Part shown: one piece after another, positions 43,582-52,472 of the stretch
Layout of the letters: the number at the start of each line of letters is the position of its first letter
Numbering within the stretch: position 1 is the stretch's first letter
Origin: Mycobacterium sp. AZCC_0083
GTDB taxonomy: Bacteria > Actinomycetota > Actinomycetes > Mycobacteriales > Mycobacteriaceae
Length of the DNA stretch: 64,000 nucleotides
Assembly: GCF_014202335.1 (NCBI RefSeq)
Contig: NZ_JACHGP010000001.1
Coordinates: forward strand, 357,804 to 421,803
Direction of reading: 5' to 3'
The notes under the pieces: model-generated
Databases searched by the model: none
What the model was told of the DNA's origin: nothing
What the model saw: the letters and a program-made list of their open reading frames with translations, nothing else
Translations under genes and position numbers: made by a program

Positions 43582-45028
43582 CGGCGTCGGGATCGGCCAC
43601 GGTGTCGTCGCGCGCCGAACGAATGACGCGGGTGCGACGGTCCTGCGCGTCGTAGCGCGGCCAGTCCGGACCGAGCTCTCCGGTGGAGAAGTTCAACCAG
43701 GTGCGCTGCATGCGCCTGCCCACCGATGGCTGCACCCGGCGACCCAGCGGGTGCAGCTTGCGGCCAAGGTACGACGAGTAGCTGTGTTGGACGTGCACGA
43801 TCTCGCTGCCGTGTGTCGCGCCGAGCCCGAGCACCCGCAAGCTCCACGCGGCATGGTCGAACCGATAGGCGTAGGTCGGGGCGTGCGCGCTGTACGCATC
43901 GGCGAATGCCCATGCGGGAGCACAGAACATGGCGTCGGATCCGACGGCCACCAGCGCGCGGCGCCGCGGATAGTCCGGGTAGGCCTCCAGCACCCGCGCC
44001 CTGGCTTCTGGTGCCATGCGGTCGAAGTAGGCGTCGATGCTGTCCACCGTCGTCGGCAGCATCGGCGGCTTGACCCACGCGAACATCGACGCCTCGTCGC
44101 TGTTGGTGCCGACGATCAATGGAACCCTCGACACCGCGCCAATGCGGGCAGCTTCGATCGGGTGATGCGGCAGCAGGTCGACGCCGTACGTCAGCCCGTA
44201 GGCCAGCATCGGGCTCTCGGACGCACTCTCGGACTGCACCAGCCCAGCGGCGCGGCGAAGCGGGCGTTGCGGCAGCGACTTGATCTCGTCTACGCCCACC
44301 CCGAGCCGCTGCACGAAGCGGCGGGCCCGACGGGCCCGTGTCTCGCGGTCGGCGATCAGCGGCAGCGCCGGACTCTGGGCGATCGCGCGCGTGAACAGGC
44401 CATCGGACGCCGGGCTGGCCAGCAACGCCAACACCGATGTCGCACCAGCTGATTCGCCGAACACGGTGACCTGGTCCGGGTCACCGCCGAATGCGGAGAT
44501 GTTGTCGCGCACCCAGGCCAGCGCCGCCAGCTGGTCGCGAAGGCACAGGTTGTCGTCGAACCCGTCGCCCAGATCGGACAGCTCGAATCCGCCGAACACG
44601 CCGAGCCGGTAGGTCACGTTGACCACCACGACGTTGCCGTTGCGGGCCAGCCGAGAACCGTTGTAGAGCTGCAACTGACCCGCGCCGTACACGAAGGCGC
44701 CACCTGGAATCCACACCATCACGGGCAGCGAGCCGGTCGGGTCTGGCGACCACACGGTGACGGTCAGGCACGCCTCGTCACGGATCTTCGGATCGTCGCG
44801 TCCTCCCCCGACGAAGGACCGGCCCTGCGGGGGCAACGGGCCGTGCTCGACGGCGTCGCGAATGCCCTGCCAGGACTGCAGCGGGGCGGGCGCGAGGAAC
44901 CGCCGATCACCGACTGGCTGTTCGGCATAGGCGACGCCGCGCCATACGTTGACGCCGCCCTCGGTGGCACCTCGCAGGCGCCCATTCGAGGTGTGCGCAA
45001 CGGTCGAGAGTTCGGCAACGGCGGCCAC
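43550..45028 (-). CDS. Carboxylesterase/lipase family protein
   Basis: A 492-aa type B carboxylesterase. The oxyanion loop is VWIPGGAFVYG, the nucleophile Ser is in FGESAGATSV (about 189), the acid lies in NSDEASMFAW and the His near GATHGSEIVHVQH. No signal peptide is visible, so it is probably cytoplasmic or membrane-associated. GTG 45028 starts VAAVAELSTV directly before the conserved region; a longer in-frame extension over the divergent metallopeptidase gene is rejected. Confidence 0.88.
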   Translation of the reverse strand: MAAVAELSTVAHTSNGRLRGATEGGVNVWRGVAYAEQPVGDRRFLAPAPLQSWQGIRDAVEHGPLPPQGRSFVGGGRDDPKIRDEACLTVTVWSPDPTGSLPVMVWIPGGAFVYGAGQLQLYNGSRLARNGNVVVVNVTYRLGVFGGFELSDLGDGFDDNLCLRDQLAALAWVRDNISAFGGDPDQVTVFGESAGATSVLALLASPASDGLFTRAIAQSPALPLIADRETRARRARRFVQRLGVGVDEIKSLPQRPLRRAAGLVQSESASESPMLAYGLTYGVDLLPHHPIEAARIGAVSRVPLIVGTNSDEASMFAWVKPPMLPTTVDSIDAYFDRMAPEARARVLEAYPDYPRRRALVAVGSDAMFCAPAWAFADAYSAHAPTYAYRFDHAAWSLRVLGLGATHGSEIVHVQHSYSSYLGRKLHPLGRRVQPSVGRRMQRTWLNFSTGELGPDWPRYDAQDRRTRVIRSARDDTVADPDAVRRSAWSGLY

Positions 45029-45113
45029 GGTTCGAATCGTAGTGTGGGAAGCTGAACCCGGCTGGCGCCCAGCCTCGCGGCGGAATGCCGACTGACGCGG
45101 ACGGAGCGGTGTG

Positions 45114-46016
45114 ATGACCTTCAACGAGGGTATGCAGATCGACACGAGCACCACGTCGAGCAGCGGTGGGGGCGGTGGAGGTGGCGGTGGCCGCGGCATC
45201 GCAATCGGTGGCGGACTCGGTGGGCTGCTGATCGTCGTGGTCGCGCTGTTCCTCGGGGTCGACCCCAGCACGGTGCTCCCCCAAGGCGGCACCAGTGAAT
45301 ACGACTCCCAGAGCGTCGAAGCGCCCGGTTTCGATCTGAGTCAGTGCAAGACCGGCAAGGACGCCAACACGATCGTGCAGTGCCGCGTCGTGGCCACCGG
45401 GAACTCCGTCGACGGGGTGTGGAGCCAGCTGCTGAAGGGCTACACCCGCCCGAAGGTGCGGTTGTTCAGCCAGTCGGTGAGCACGGGGTGCGGACCGGCG
45501 ACGACCGACGTCGGCCCGTTCTACTGCCCGGTCGACCAGACCGCCTACTTCGACACGTCGTTCTTCCAGGTACTCACCGACCAGTTCGGTTCCAGCGGTG
45601 GGCCGTTGGCGCAGGAGTACGTCGTCGCCCACGAATTCGGCCACCACGTGCAGGACCTGCTCGGCGTCCTTGGCAAGGCCCAGCAGGGGCCAGGCGGCTC
45701 CGAGGGCAACGGCGTGCGCACCGAACTGCAGGCCGACTGCTACGCAGGCGTGTGGGCGCACTACGCCGCGATCACCAAGCAGGAGAGCACCGGCGTGCCG
45801 TTCCTGGAACCGTTGACGGACAAGGACATCGCCGACGCGCTGTCAGCCGCATCCTCGGTCGGCGACGACCGCATCCAGAAGTCCTCGACGGGCCGGGTCA
45901 ACCCCGAAACGTGGACGCACGGCTCGTCGGCCGAACGGCAGAAGTGGTTCACCACCGGGCACCAGACGGGCGATCCCAACAAGTGCGACACGTTCTCCGC
46001 CCGCGACCTCGGCTGA
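45114..46016 (+). CDS. Neutral zinc metallopeptidase (YpfJ/KPN_02809 family), Rv2575-like
   Basis: A 300-aa protein with a Ser/Gly-rich cytoplasmic head (nine consecutive Gly), one membrane helix (GLLIVVVALFLGV) and an extracytoplasmic domain with HEFGHHVQDLLG (HExxH, about 173) and RTELQADCYAGVWAH, which supplies the third ligand. Several cysteines could form disulfides. The role is unknown in mycobacteria. ATG 45114 directly follows an in-frame GTG. It is divergent from the carboxylesterase and followed by the DinB gene. Confidence 0.88.
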   Translation: MTFNEGMQIDTSTTSSSGGGGGGGGGRGIAIGGGLGGLLIVVVALFLGVDPSTVLPQGGTSEYDSQSVEAPGFDLSQCKTGKDANTIVQCRVVATGNSVDGVWSQLLKGYTRPKVRLFSQSVSTGCGPATTDVGPFYCPVDQTAYFDTSFFQVLTDQFGSSGGPLAQEYVVAHEFGHHVQDLLGVLGKAQQGPGGSEGNGVRTELQADCYAGVWAHYAAITKQESTGVPFLEPLTDKDIADALSAASSVGDDRIQKSSTGRVNPETWTHGSSAERQKWFTTGHQTGDPNKCDTFSARDLG

Positions 46017-46026
46017 GCGCCGCGCA

Positions 46027-46563
46027 GTGACTGCAAGCGACGACGTCGAGCCCGACGACAAGGACTGGACCTGGGTCCTTGGCCGCCCGTGTCCGGAGTG
46101 CGGTTTCGACGCTGCGGCCGTGCACCCCACCGACGTCGCCGGACGCATCCGCAAGGACGCAGTCAACTGGCTGACCCGACTGGAGCGCCCCGGGGTGACC
46201 GAGCGGCCGCGTCCCGGCGTGTGGTCGGTCCTGGAGTACGGATGCCACGTGCGCGACGTGCACCGGATCTTCGATCAGCGGGTGCACCTCATGCTCGACG
46301 AGGACGCTCCCCACTTCCCGAACTGGGACCAGGACCAGACGGCCCTGGCCGACGCCTACGCCTCCCAGCGGCCCGACACCGTCGCCGCCGAACTCGCGGA
46401 GGCCGCCGAAGCCGCCGCCAACACCTATGCGACGGTGCCCGACGGTGCGTGGTCGCGCCGTGGATTGCGGAGCAACGGCAGTGAGTTCACCGTCGCGTCG
46501 ATCGCCGTCTATCACCTGCACGACGTCGTTCACCACGGGTGGGACGTCGATTCAGCGGATTGA
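46027..46563 (+). CDS. DinB-family protein
   Basis: A 178-aa four-helix-bundle protein of the DinB/YfiT class. Putative metal ligands are His in EYGCHVRDVHRIFD and the pair in VYHLHDVVHHGWD. The N-terminus has two cysteines in GRPCPECGFDAA, an unusual add-on. Family members are thiol-S-transferases (mycothiol- or bacillithiol-linked) or of unknown role. GTG 46027 lies 10 bp after the metallopeptidase stop, so they share an operon. Confidence 0.82.
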   Translation: MTASDDVEPDDKDWTWVLGRPCPECGFDAAAVHPTDVAGRIRKDAVNWLTRLERPGVTERPRPGVWSVLEYGCHVRDVHRIFDQRVHLMLDEDAPHFPNWDQDQTALADAYASQRPDTVAAELAEAAEAAANTYATVPDGAWSRRGLRSNGSEFTVASIAVYHLHDVVHHGWDVDSAD

Positions 46564-47117
46564 CCGCGTCACGCACTCTCGCACGTCCTGCACGCTCCAG
46601 CCCTCAGCGCAGCCACTCTTGCCATCTCGGCGCGACCACGTCGTGTCCGTTCGCTGCAGCACGCGACGAGCCGACACGCCCAACCTTCACGATGAGTTTG
46701 CTGTGGGGGTCTTCCAGCAATCTCTCGCCAAGACAACGAGGACACCGGCCATAGCGCCTGCTTAGAGGTGCTCACGAAAAAATAGCGAACCCGTCGAATA
46801 ACAGTCCGCAGGCCTCATCGCTAACCACGATGCGCGACCTTTGACACCCGCCGACACATGACAATCAGTGTCATGACGGGCGCTTCAACTGCAGTTCAAA
46901 TGGAATATCGCACGGAGCAAGCAGCGCGTTACTGGCGTGCGCGTCAATCCTCAGCAATGTACCGATCCACCCACCGACGTCCCGTCATTGACGCTGGAGC
47001 AAATCTATGCAGTCGACTTGAAAGTTTGAACATTTCGTAATCATTTCGTTGGAGACTCGGACACATTGCGTGTGGTAACTTGCAAATGGTCGGAGATACT
47101 TTGCTGAAGGGAAAATC
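46564..47117. other. 554-bp region without a supported gene
   Basis: No frame here has both codon bias and a convincing start; the longest candidates are 60-112 codons and low quality. The right half is unusually A/T-rich for this genome and must carry the promoter of the secreted repeat protein. The one clear element is an inverted repeat at 46858-46874. Confidence 0.5.
46858..46874. promoter_or_regulatory. Inverted repeat ATGACA-N5-TGTCAT
   Basis: Perfect 6-bp arms with a 5-bp centre, the geometry of TetR-type operators. It lies 244 bp upstream of the secreted repeat protein, with no regulator adjacent. Confidence 0.3.
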
Positions 47118-47513
47118 ATGAGCAGAACACGTAGGTACTTCACCGCAGCCGCCATGGCCACCGGCACCGTTGCCATGGGCGCTGCACTGGCACTGGGCTC
47201 GGCGGGGGCGGCTTCGGCCGACCAGAACGTCGTGACGAACACGGGCAACAAGATCACCCCCGGCCTCGTCAATCTCGGCGTCTTCGGCGGCAACGTCCTT
47301 GGTGGTCTCGGCGGCTTCCTGAGCACCGCCCAGGTCAACCTGGGCACCGTGGGCACCAACGCCATCACCCAGACCGGCGTCGCAGGCACCAACGCGATCA
47401 GCCAGACCGGCGTCGCAGGCACCAACGCGATCAGCCAGACCGGCGCCGCGGGCAACGGCGTGGTCTCGGCGGTTGGCACCGCGGGCAACAACGTCGTCGG
47501 CAACCACCCCTAA
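47118..47513 (+). CDS. Small secreted protein with 11-residue repeats
   Basis: A 131-aa exported protein. Residues 1-34 are a classical signal peptide with an Ala-rich core and cleavage near AASADQ. The mature part is Gly/Asn/Val-rich and cysteine-free, and holds a run of 11-residue units, GTNAI(T/S)QTGVA, repeated three times and then degenerating (GNGVVSAVGTA, GNNVVG). AAGGGAAAA precedes ATG 47118. A strong terminator hairpin follows, so it is monocistronic. Family and function are unknown; a structural or surface role is a guess from composition. Confidence 0.75.
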   Translation: MSRTRRYFTAAAMATGTVAMGAALALGSAGAASADQNVVTNTGNKITPGLVNLGVFGGNVLGGLGGFLSTAQVNLGTVGTNAITQTGVAGTNAISQTGVAGTNAISQTGAAGNGVVSAVGTAGNNVVGNHP

Positions 47514-47576
47514 TCAATCACCTGAACACGAGGGTATGAGCCGGTCCGCCTCGCGCGGGCCGGGCCAGACCTTCTG

Positions 47577-47615
47577 ACACACATGGACACCGCTTCTGGC
47601 GGTGTCCATGTGTGT
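47577..47615 (+). terminator. Strong terminator hairpin
   Basis: ACACACATGGACACCGC and its perfect complement form a 17-bp stem around the loop TTCTG, 60 bp after the secreted protein's stop. Only a short TT follows. It separates that gene from the TetR operon. Confidence 0.85.
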
Positions 47616-47644
47616 TTCCGGGTCCGCTCGAGGCATTGACCACA

Positions 47645-47671
47645 TTGAACACATATCGCTAATGTGTTCAA
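47645..47671. promoter_or_regulatory. TetR operator directly upstream of the regulator gene
   Basis: TTGAACACAT and ATGTGTTCAA are perfect 10-bp inverted arms separated by ATCGCTA. The right arm touches ATG 47672, so a bound repressor would cover the promoter and start of its own operon. Confidence 0.7.
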
Positions 47672-48274
47672 ATGCGCCCAGAGCAGGGACCCGTGACCAA
47701 GACGGTGTCCCCCACGCTGCTGGCCGCCACCACCGACACCTTGCGACGGATGGGTCCGCGCCGGTTCAGCCTCACCGCCGTCGCCGAAAACGCCGGGGTC
47801 TCACGGGGCACGGTGCACAACGCATTCGGCAGCCGCGACCACGCCATCAAGATCGCCCTCGATCACCTCGCCTCTGCCTTCATCGACGCGATGGCCACCG
47901 AGATCGACGAGGCCGAGACACTTGCCGAAAAGGTCTCGGCCGCCGCGGTTCTGATTTGTGCCCACCGGCAGAACTCCGACTCGTTCGCACCGGACAGCAT
48001 CAACGAGGGCATCGTGGTGCTGCTATTGCGCAACACCGGCGACGACCTGATGCGCCGCGCCATCGAGCTGTGGAAGCCGCTGGTGCGGGCGGCCCAGCAC
48101 TCCGGCGAGGTCGGCGCCGACATCGATGCCGCGCGGGCGAGCGAATGGATCGTGCGCATGCTGCTCAGCTTCGAACTGCTGCCGCCCATCGGCGTCAACC
48201 TGGACAGCCCACGGTCGGTGAAGCGATTCGTCGGCGACCACGTGATCGCAGGACTAACCGGAAGGACGACATGA
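47672..48274 (+). CDS. TetR-family transcriptional regulator
   Basis: A 200-aa TetR protein. The N-terminal helix-turn-helix is RRFSLTAVAENAGVSRGTVH followed by NAFGSRDHAIKIAL; the rest is the helical ligand domain. ATG 47672 abuts the operator arm. GTG 47693 with AGCAGGGA upstream is an equally plausible start that would leave the operator in the untranslated leader. Its stop overlaps the flavin monooxygenase start as ATGA, so it almost certainly controls that operon in response to its substrate. Confidence 0.88.
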   Translation: MRPEQGPVTKTVSPTLLAATTDTLRRMGPRRFSLTAVAENAGVSRGTVHNAFGSRDHAIKIALDHLASAFIDAMATEIDEAETLAEKVSAAAVLICAHRQNSDSFAPDSINEGIVVLLLRNTGDDLMRRAIELWKPLVRAAQHSGEVGADIDAARASEWIVRMLLSFELLPPIGVNLDSPRSVKRFVGDHVIAGLTGRTT

Positions 48275-49845
48275 CCCGACCCGACTTCGAGGTAGCGATC
48301 ATCGGCGCCGGCCCAGGTGGAATCGCCGCCGCACATCTGTTGCAGCGGAGGGGCATCGAGGACTTCGTGATCGTCGAACGTGGCGACGACTTCGGCGGGA
48401 CGTGGCGGGACAACCACTACCCCGGTCTCGCCGTGGACATTCCGTCGCTGTGGTATCAGCTGTCATTCAGTCCGAACGCCGAGTGGAGTCGCCTGTTCGC
48501 ACCGGGCCCAGAGCTCTACCGCTACTTTCAAGACACCGCGTCGAAGTTGGGGCTCTACGACCACTTGCAGGCGAATTCCGAAGTGATTCGACAACGGTGG
48601 GACGACTCAGCTGGAGTGTGGCGGCTGACGATCCGCGGGCGCCCCGACATCACCGCACGGTTCGTGATCAGCTCGGTCGGTGGCTACGTCAACGCCAAGG
48701 CCGAGATCGACATCGACGGCGTCGACGAGTTCGAAGGTACCGTTCTGCGGCCCAACGCATGGGACGACGACTACGACGCCCGCGGCAAGCGGATCGCCGT
48801 GATCGGAACCGGATCCAGCGGCGTGCAGATCGCCGCGGCGCTCTCTGTGCAGGCCAAGAGCGTGGACGTCTACCAACGCACCCCTGGTTGGGTGCTCCCG
48901 AAGATCGACTTCGAATTCTCACCGTTGGCGCGGAAGTTGTTGCGTCTTCCCGGTTCCATCGCCGCCATCAACGTGCTCGGCCGGTTGTCGATGGACGCCT
49001 TCATGGTGGTGCCCATCGTGCATCTGCTGCCGCGGCTGCCTGCGAAGGTTCTCGCCCGCGTTCTACCGCTCTACGACAAGTGGTCGCGCCTGTTGTACCG
49101 CGGACTGCTCCGTGCGACGGTCGACGACCCCGCATACCGAAGGGCGCTCGTTCCCCGGATCGGGATTCTCGCCAAACGCCCCGTCATTTCCAGTGCCTTC
49201 TTCAAGGCGTTGAACCGTCCCAACACCGCGTTGATCACGACCGCGATCGAGCGGATCACCACTACCGGGGTGCGCACTACGGACGGCGTCGAGCGCGAGG
49301 CCGATCTGATCGTGGCCGCCACCGGCTACGAGTTGTGGACCGATCCCGAGACCTATCGACGGGGAACAGTGCTTGGCGCCAACGGTTTCGACCTCGCCGA
49401 GTACTACCGTGCGCACGGGATGCGCAGTTATGCCGGCACTGCGCATCCGCGTCTACCGAACCGTTGGGAGATCGTCGGACCCACCGGCTACGTCGGCTTC
49501 GCGTGGATGGACTACGACGAGACGGTGGCCGAGCATGCGGTCCGGATCATCGACGAGACCCGTAGACGCGGTGCCCAGGTGGCCGAGGTCAGCCAGGACG
49601 CGTTCAACCGTTGGAACGATCAGATGCAGCGTCGTGGCAAGGCGATTCAGGTATACATCGTCGATTGCAATCGCGGTCAGAACAGTTACTTCGTCAACTC
49701 GCAACAAGAAGTCGTCTACTACCGGCCCCAGACCATCACCGCGTCACGGCGATTCGCCCGCCGGTCCCCGCTCGCCGACTACGAGTTCACCCAGCGGACG
49801 GTGCGCATCGCGCCCGTGCCGGTACCGAAGGAGCAACCCGCATGA
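48271..49845 (+). CDS. Flavin-containing/Baeyer-Villiger-type monooxygenase
   Basis: A 524-aa class B flavoprotein monooxygenase: FAD motif IIGAGPGGIAAAHLL, FGGTWRDNHYPGLAVDIPS and NADPH motif VIGTGSSGVQIA. The family fingerprint FxGxxxHxxxW is present as FEGTVLRPNAW, with Arg in place of the conserved His (about residue 157). Relatives include EthA and MymA of M. tuberculosis. Whether the substitution changes Baeyer-Villiger chemistry cannot be told. It overlaps both neighbours by 4 bp (ATGA at each end). Confidence 0.88.
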   Translation: MTRPDFEVAIIGAGPGGIAAAHLLQRRGIEDFVIVERGDDFGGTWRDNHYPGLAVDIPSLWYQLSFSPNAEWSRLFAPGPELYRYFQDTASKLGLYDHLQANSEVIRQRWDDSAGVWRLTIRGRPDITARFVISSVGGYVNAKAEIDIDGVDEFEGTVLRPNAWDDDYDARGKRIAVIGTGSSGVQIAAALSVQAKSVDVYQRTPGWVLPKIDFEFSPLARKLLRLPGSIAAINVLGRLSMDAFMVVPIVHLLPRLPAKVLARVLPLYDKWSRLLYRGLLRATVDDPAYRRALVPRIGILAKRPVISSAFFKALNRPNTALITTAIERITTTGVRTTDGVEREADLIVAATGYELWTDPETYRRGTVLGANGFDLAEYYRAHGMRSYAGTAHPRLPNRWEIVGPTGYVGFAWMDYDETVAEHAVRIIDETRRRGAQVAEVSQDAFNRWNDQMQRRGKAIQVYIVDCNRGQNSYFVNSQQEVVYYRPQTITASRRFARRSPLADYEFTQRTVRIAPVPVPKEQPA

Positions 49846-50663
49846 GCGACACCCCGTTGGCCGGACGCGTCGCCTACGTGACGGGAGCCGCTCGCGGGCA
49901 AGGCCGCTCGCACTGCGTACGTCTGGCTCGGGCCGGCGCGGACGTCGTCGCCATCGATGCCTGCGGGCCGGTCGCCAGGCACAACGGCTACGAGCCCGCG
50001 ACGTCGGAGGATCTCGCCGAGACCGTGAACCTCGTCGAAGGCGAGGGCCGCAAGATCCTCGCCAGGGAAGTCGACGTGCGCGACGCCGCAGGGCAGGAGC
50101 GGGTGATCGCCGACGCAATCGAGCAGTTCGGTCGCCTCGACATCGTGGTCGCCAACGCCGGAGTGCTGAATTGGGGCCGGCTGTGGGAGATCTCAGCCGA
50201 GCAGTGGCAAGAAACCCTCGACACCAACCTGACCGGCGTGTGGCACACCATCAAGGCCTCGGTGCCGCAGATGATCAAGGCGGGCAACGGCGGATCGATC
50301 ATCACCATCAGTTCGGCGGCGGGCATCAAGGCCGTGCCGGGCTGCGGGCACTACAGCGCCAGCAAGTTCGGCGTCGTCGGGTTGACCAACTCGCTGGCGG
50401 TCGAACTGGGCGAGTTCGGGATCCGGGTCAACTCCGTTCACCCGTACGGCACCGACACCCCGATGGGCAACGACGTGTCGATGTACAAGATCCTTCAGGA
50501 TCACCCGCACTACATCCACTCGTTCTCCCCCGGCGCACTGCCGACCGACTCGCTTGCCGCCCCCGACCTCATCTCCGACATCGTCGTGTGGCTGGCCGGC
50601 GACGCGTCATCGCTGGTGACCGCGGCCCAGATCCCTGCGGACAAGGGCTATCTCAAGATCTGA
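49842..50663 (+). CDS. Mycofactocin-coupled SDR family oxidoreductase
   Basis: A 273-aa short-chain dehydrogenase with GAARGQGRSHCVRLARAGAD, a conserved Asp (AIDACGP) and the insertion DLAETVNLVEGEGRKILARE followed by DVRD, characteristic of the mycofactocin-dependent subfamily in which NAD is bound and recycled by mycofactocin. Catalytic residues are Ser in ITISSAAGIK and YSASK. It probably oxidises an alcohol made or used by the monooxygenase encoded just upstream (4-bp overlap). Confidence 0.88.
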   Translation: MSDTPLAGRVAYVTGAARGQGRSHCVRLARAGADVVAIDACGPVARHNGYEPATSEDLAETVNLVEGEGRKILAREVDVRDAAGQERVIADAIEQFGRLDIVVANAGVLNWGRLWEISAEQWQETLDTNLTGVWHTIKASVPQMIKAGNGGSIITISSAAGIKAVPGCGHYSASKFGVVGLTNSLAVELGEFGIRVNSVHPYGTDTPMGNDVSMYKILQDHPHYIHSFSPGALPTDSLAAPDLISDIVVWLAGDASSLVTAAQIPADKGYLKI

Positions 50664-50664
50664 C

Positions 50665-51531
50665 CTATACCCGCGCCGGCGCGTCGGCACGGGCCCGCCC
50701 GCGCAACCGCGACTCGAACACGCTCAGGATGTCGAAGTAGCGCGTGGGCGCCAGCCGGGCCAGCGCGTCGAACAGGTAGGCATCGGGTCCGACCAGGATG
50801 CGCGCCTTGCCCTGTTCCACACCGCGGTGGATGATCTCGGCCGCCTTGGCCGGCTCTGTCATGGTGATGGCGGCGAACTCCTTCACCATCTGTTCCTGGC
50901 TGCGGCCGAGGCCGTCCGGATCCTTGCGGAAACGGGCGTTGCGCACGATGTTGGTGTTGATGCCGCCAGGGTGCACGTTGATGGCCCTGACCCCGGTGCC
51001 GCGCAGCTCCTGGCGCAGCGAGTCGGTGAAACCACGGACCGCGAACTTCGCCGCACAATAAGCACTCTGGTTGGGCATGCCGACAAGCCCGAACACGCTG
51101 GAGGTGTTCACGATGGCTCCGGAGTCCTGGGCGGTCAGGATCGGCAGGAATGCCCTGGTGCCGTTGACGACGCCGTGGAAGTTGATGTCCCACAGCCAGT
51201 TGTCGTCCTCGGGCACGGAGTCCAGCACGCTCGAGGACACGGCAACGCCGGCATTGTTGAACACCGCACCAAGGGGCAGGGGCGCCCAGTCCCTGACCTC
51301 TTCGGCGAAGCCGTTCTGCGCATCGGCGTCCCGGACGTCGAGCACCTTGGTCAGCGTCGAACCACCAAGGGTCGCCTCGGTCTCCTTCAGGCCCTTCTCA
51401 TCGACATCGGCAATGGCGACCGGGCAGCCGTGAGCCGAAAGGCGTTGGGCCAGAGCCCGACCGATACCGGACCCCGCGCCGGTGATGACCACCGTGCGCC
51501 CGCTGATGACGTTTGCGGCTGACTTGCTCAT
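50665..51531 (-). CDS. SDR family oxidoreductase
   Basis: A 288-aa dehydrogenase: TGAGSGIGRALAQRL, NNAGVAVSSS, catalytic Ser in NTSSVFGLVG and YCAAK. The long C-terminal part (RNARFRKDPDGLGRSQEQ) resembles the acyl/steroid-type SDRs that accompany MymA-like operons (SadH-like). It is last in the P450-hydrolase-SDR operon and overlaps the hydrolase gene by 4 bp. Its stop lies 1 bp from the convergent mycofactocin SDR stop. Confidence 0.85.
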   Translation of the reverse strand: MSKSAANVISGRTVVITGAGSGIGRALAQRLSAHGCPVAIADVDEKGLKETEATLGGSTLTKVLDVRDADAQNGFAEEVRDWAPLPLGAVFNNAGVAVSSSVLDSVPEDDNWLWDINFHGVVNGTRAFLPILTAQDSGAIVNTSSVFGLVGMPNQSAYCAAKFAVRGFTDSLRQELRGTGVRAINVHPGGINTNIVRNARFRKDPDGLGRSQEQMVKEFAAITMTEPAKAAEIIHRGVEQGKARILVGPDAYLFDALARLAPTRYFDILSVFESRLRGRARADAPARV

Positions 51532-52472
51532 CGTGTCTCCTCTGACCGAGCAATTGAGACGGACGAACCGTCGAGATGGGTGGTGATCAGGTCGACGATC
51601 CGGTCCCACGCACCGGCAGGCAAATCGTGTCCCATGCCGACGATCGTCTCAAGGCGTGCACCGGGGATGGCGCTCGCGGTGGCGGCGCCACCGGTCGGGT
51701 GGACCATCCGATCCCGGTCGCCGTGAATCACCAGGGTCGGCACGTCGATCTGGCGCAGCTCGTTGGTGCGGTCCCCCGAGGCGAAGACGCCCGCCAACTG
51801 CCGAGCCACGCCGTCGGACGTGGGATCGCGATCCCATGCGATGCCGGACTTTTCGCGTATCCAACTCTCGTCGAACGGGAATCCGTGCGACCCGATGTGG
51901 CTGAACATCCGCACCGCGCCGTCGACCGCCTCGAGCCGGTTGCGCGGCGGCCTCGCGGTCGCCATCCGCCACCACGTCGACGGAGCAGGCCGCCCGATGC
52001 GTGGCGCACCGGTGGTCGACATGATCGAGGTGAGCGTGCGCACCCGGCCCGGATGGTGGGCGGCGACGGTCTGGGCGATCATTCCGCCCATCGAGATGCC
52101 GACGAGGTGGGCGTCCTGATAACCGAGCGCGTCCAGCAGACCGACGGTGTCGCGGGCCATGTCGCCGAGGTGGTACTGCCGACTGTCGCTGCCGCCGCGC
52201 AGGATCGCCAGCGGATTCGGCTTGGGAAAGCTCGCGTGTGTCGAACGGCCCACGTCGCGATTGTCGAACCGGATCACCCGGTATCCGCGCTCGGCCAACC
52301 TGACGGCGATGTCCTCTGGCCAGGTGTGCTTTTGCTGCCCCAGCCCGGCGATCAGCACGACGGGTGGCGCCGCGGCGTCACCGAATGAGTCGTAACACAA
52401 TTCGATTCCACGGCCGACGGTAACAAGGTCTTCGCGCAAGCGCTCATCCGCCACAACGGGTTCGTCGCTCAC
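51528..52472 (-). CDS. Alpha/beta hydrolase
   Basis: A 314-aa alpha/beta-fold hydrolase: oxyanion region VVLIAGLGQQKHTWP, nucleophile elbow GISMGGMIAQ (Ser about 127), acid in IHGDRDRMVHP and catalytic His in VGMGHDLPAG. It resembles ester hydrolases that open Baeyer-Villiger esters or lactones. Position between P450 and SDR with 4-bp overlaps on both sides fits a stepwise oxidation pathway. Confidence 0.88.
   Translation of the reverse strand: MSDEPVVADERLREDLVTVGRGIELCYDSFGDAAAPPVVLIAGLGQQKHTWPEDIAVRLAERGYRVIRFDNRDVGRSTHASFPKPNPLAILRGGSDSRQYHLGDMARDTVGLLDALGYQDAHLVGISMGGMIAQTVAAHHPGRVRTLTSIMSTTGAPRIGRPAPSTWWRMATARPPRNRLEAVDGAVRMFSHIGSHGFPFDESWIREKSGIAWDRDPTSDGVARQLAGVFASGDRTNELRQIDVPTLVIHGDRDRMVHPTGGAATASAIPGARLETIVGMGHDLPAGAWDRIVDLITTHLDGSSVSIARSEETR

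Noticed and set aside
46858-47040. 60-codon ORF in the gene-poor region
   Set aside because: Starts inside an inverted repeat, has no RBS, no codon bias and no recognisable sequence.
47602-48270. In-frame upstream extension of the monooxygenase
   Set aside because: It runs across the terminator and the TetR gene in a different frame; ATG 48271 begins the FAD motif and overlaps the TetR stop.
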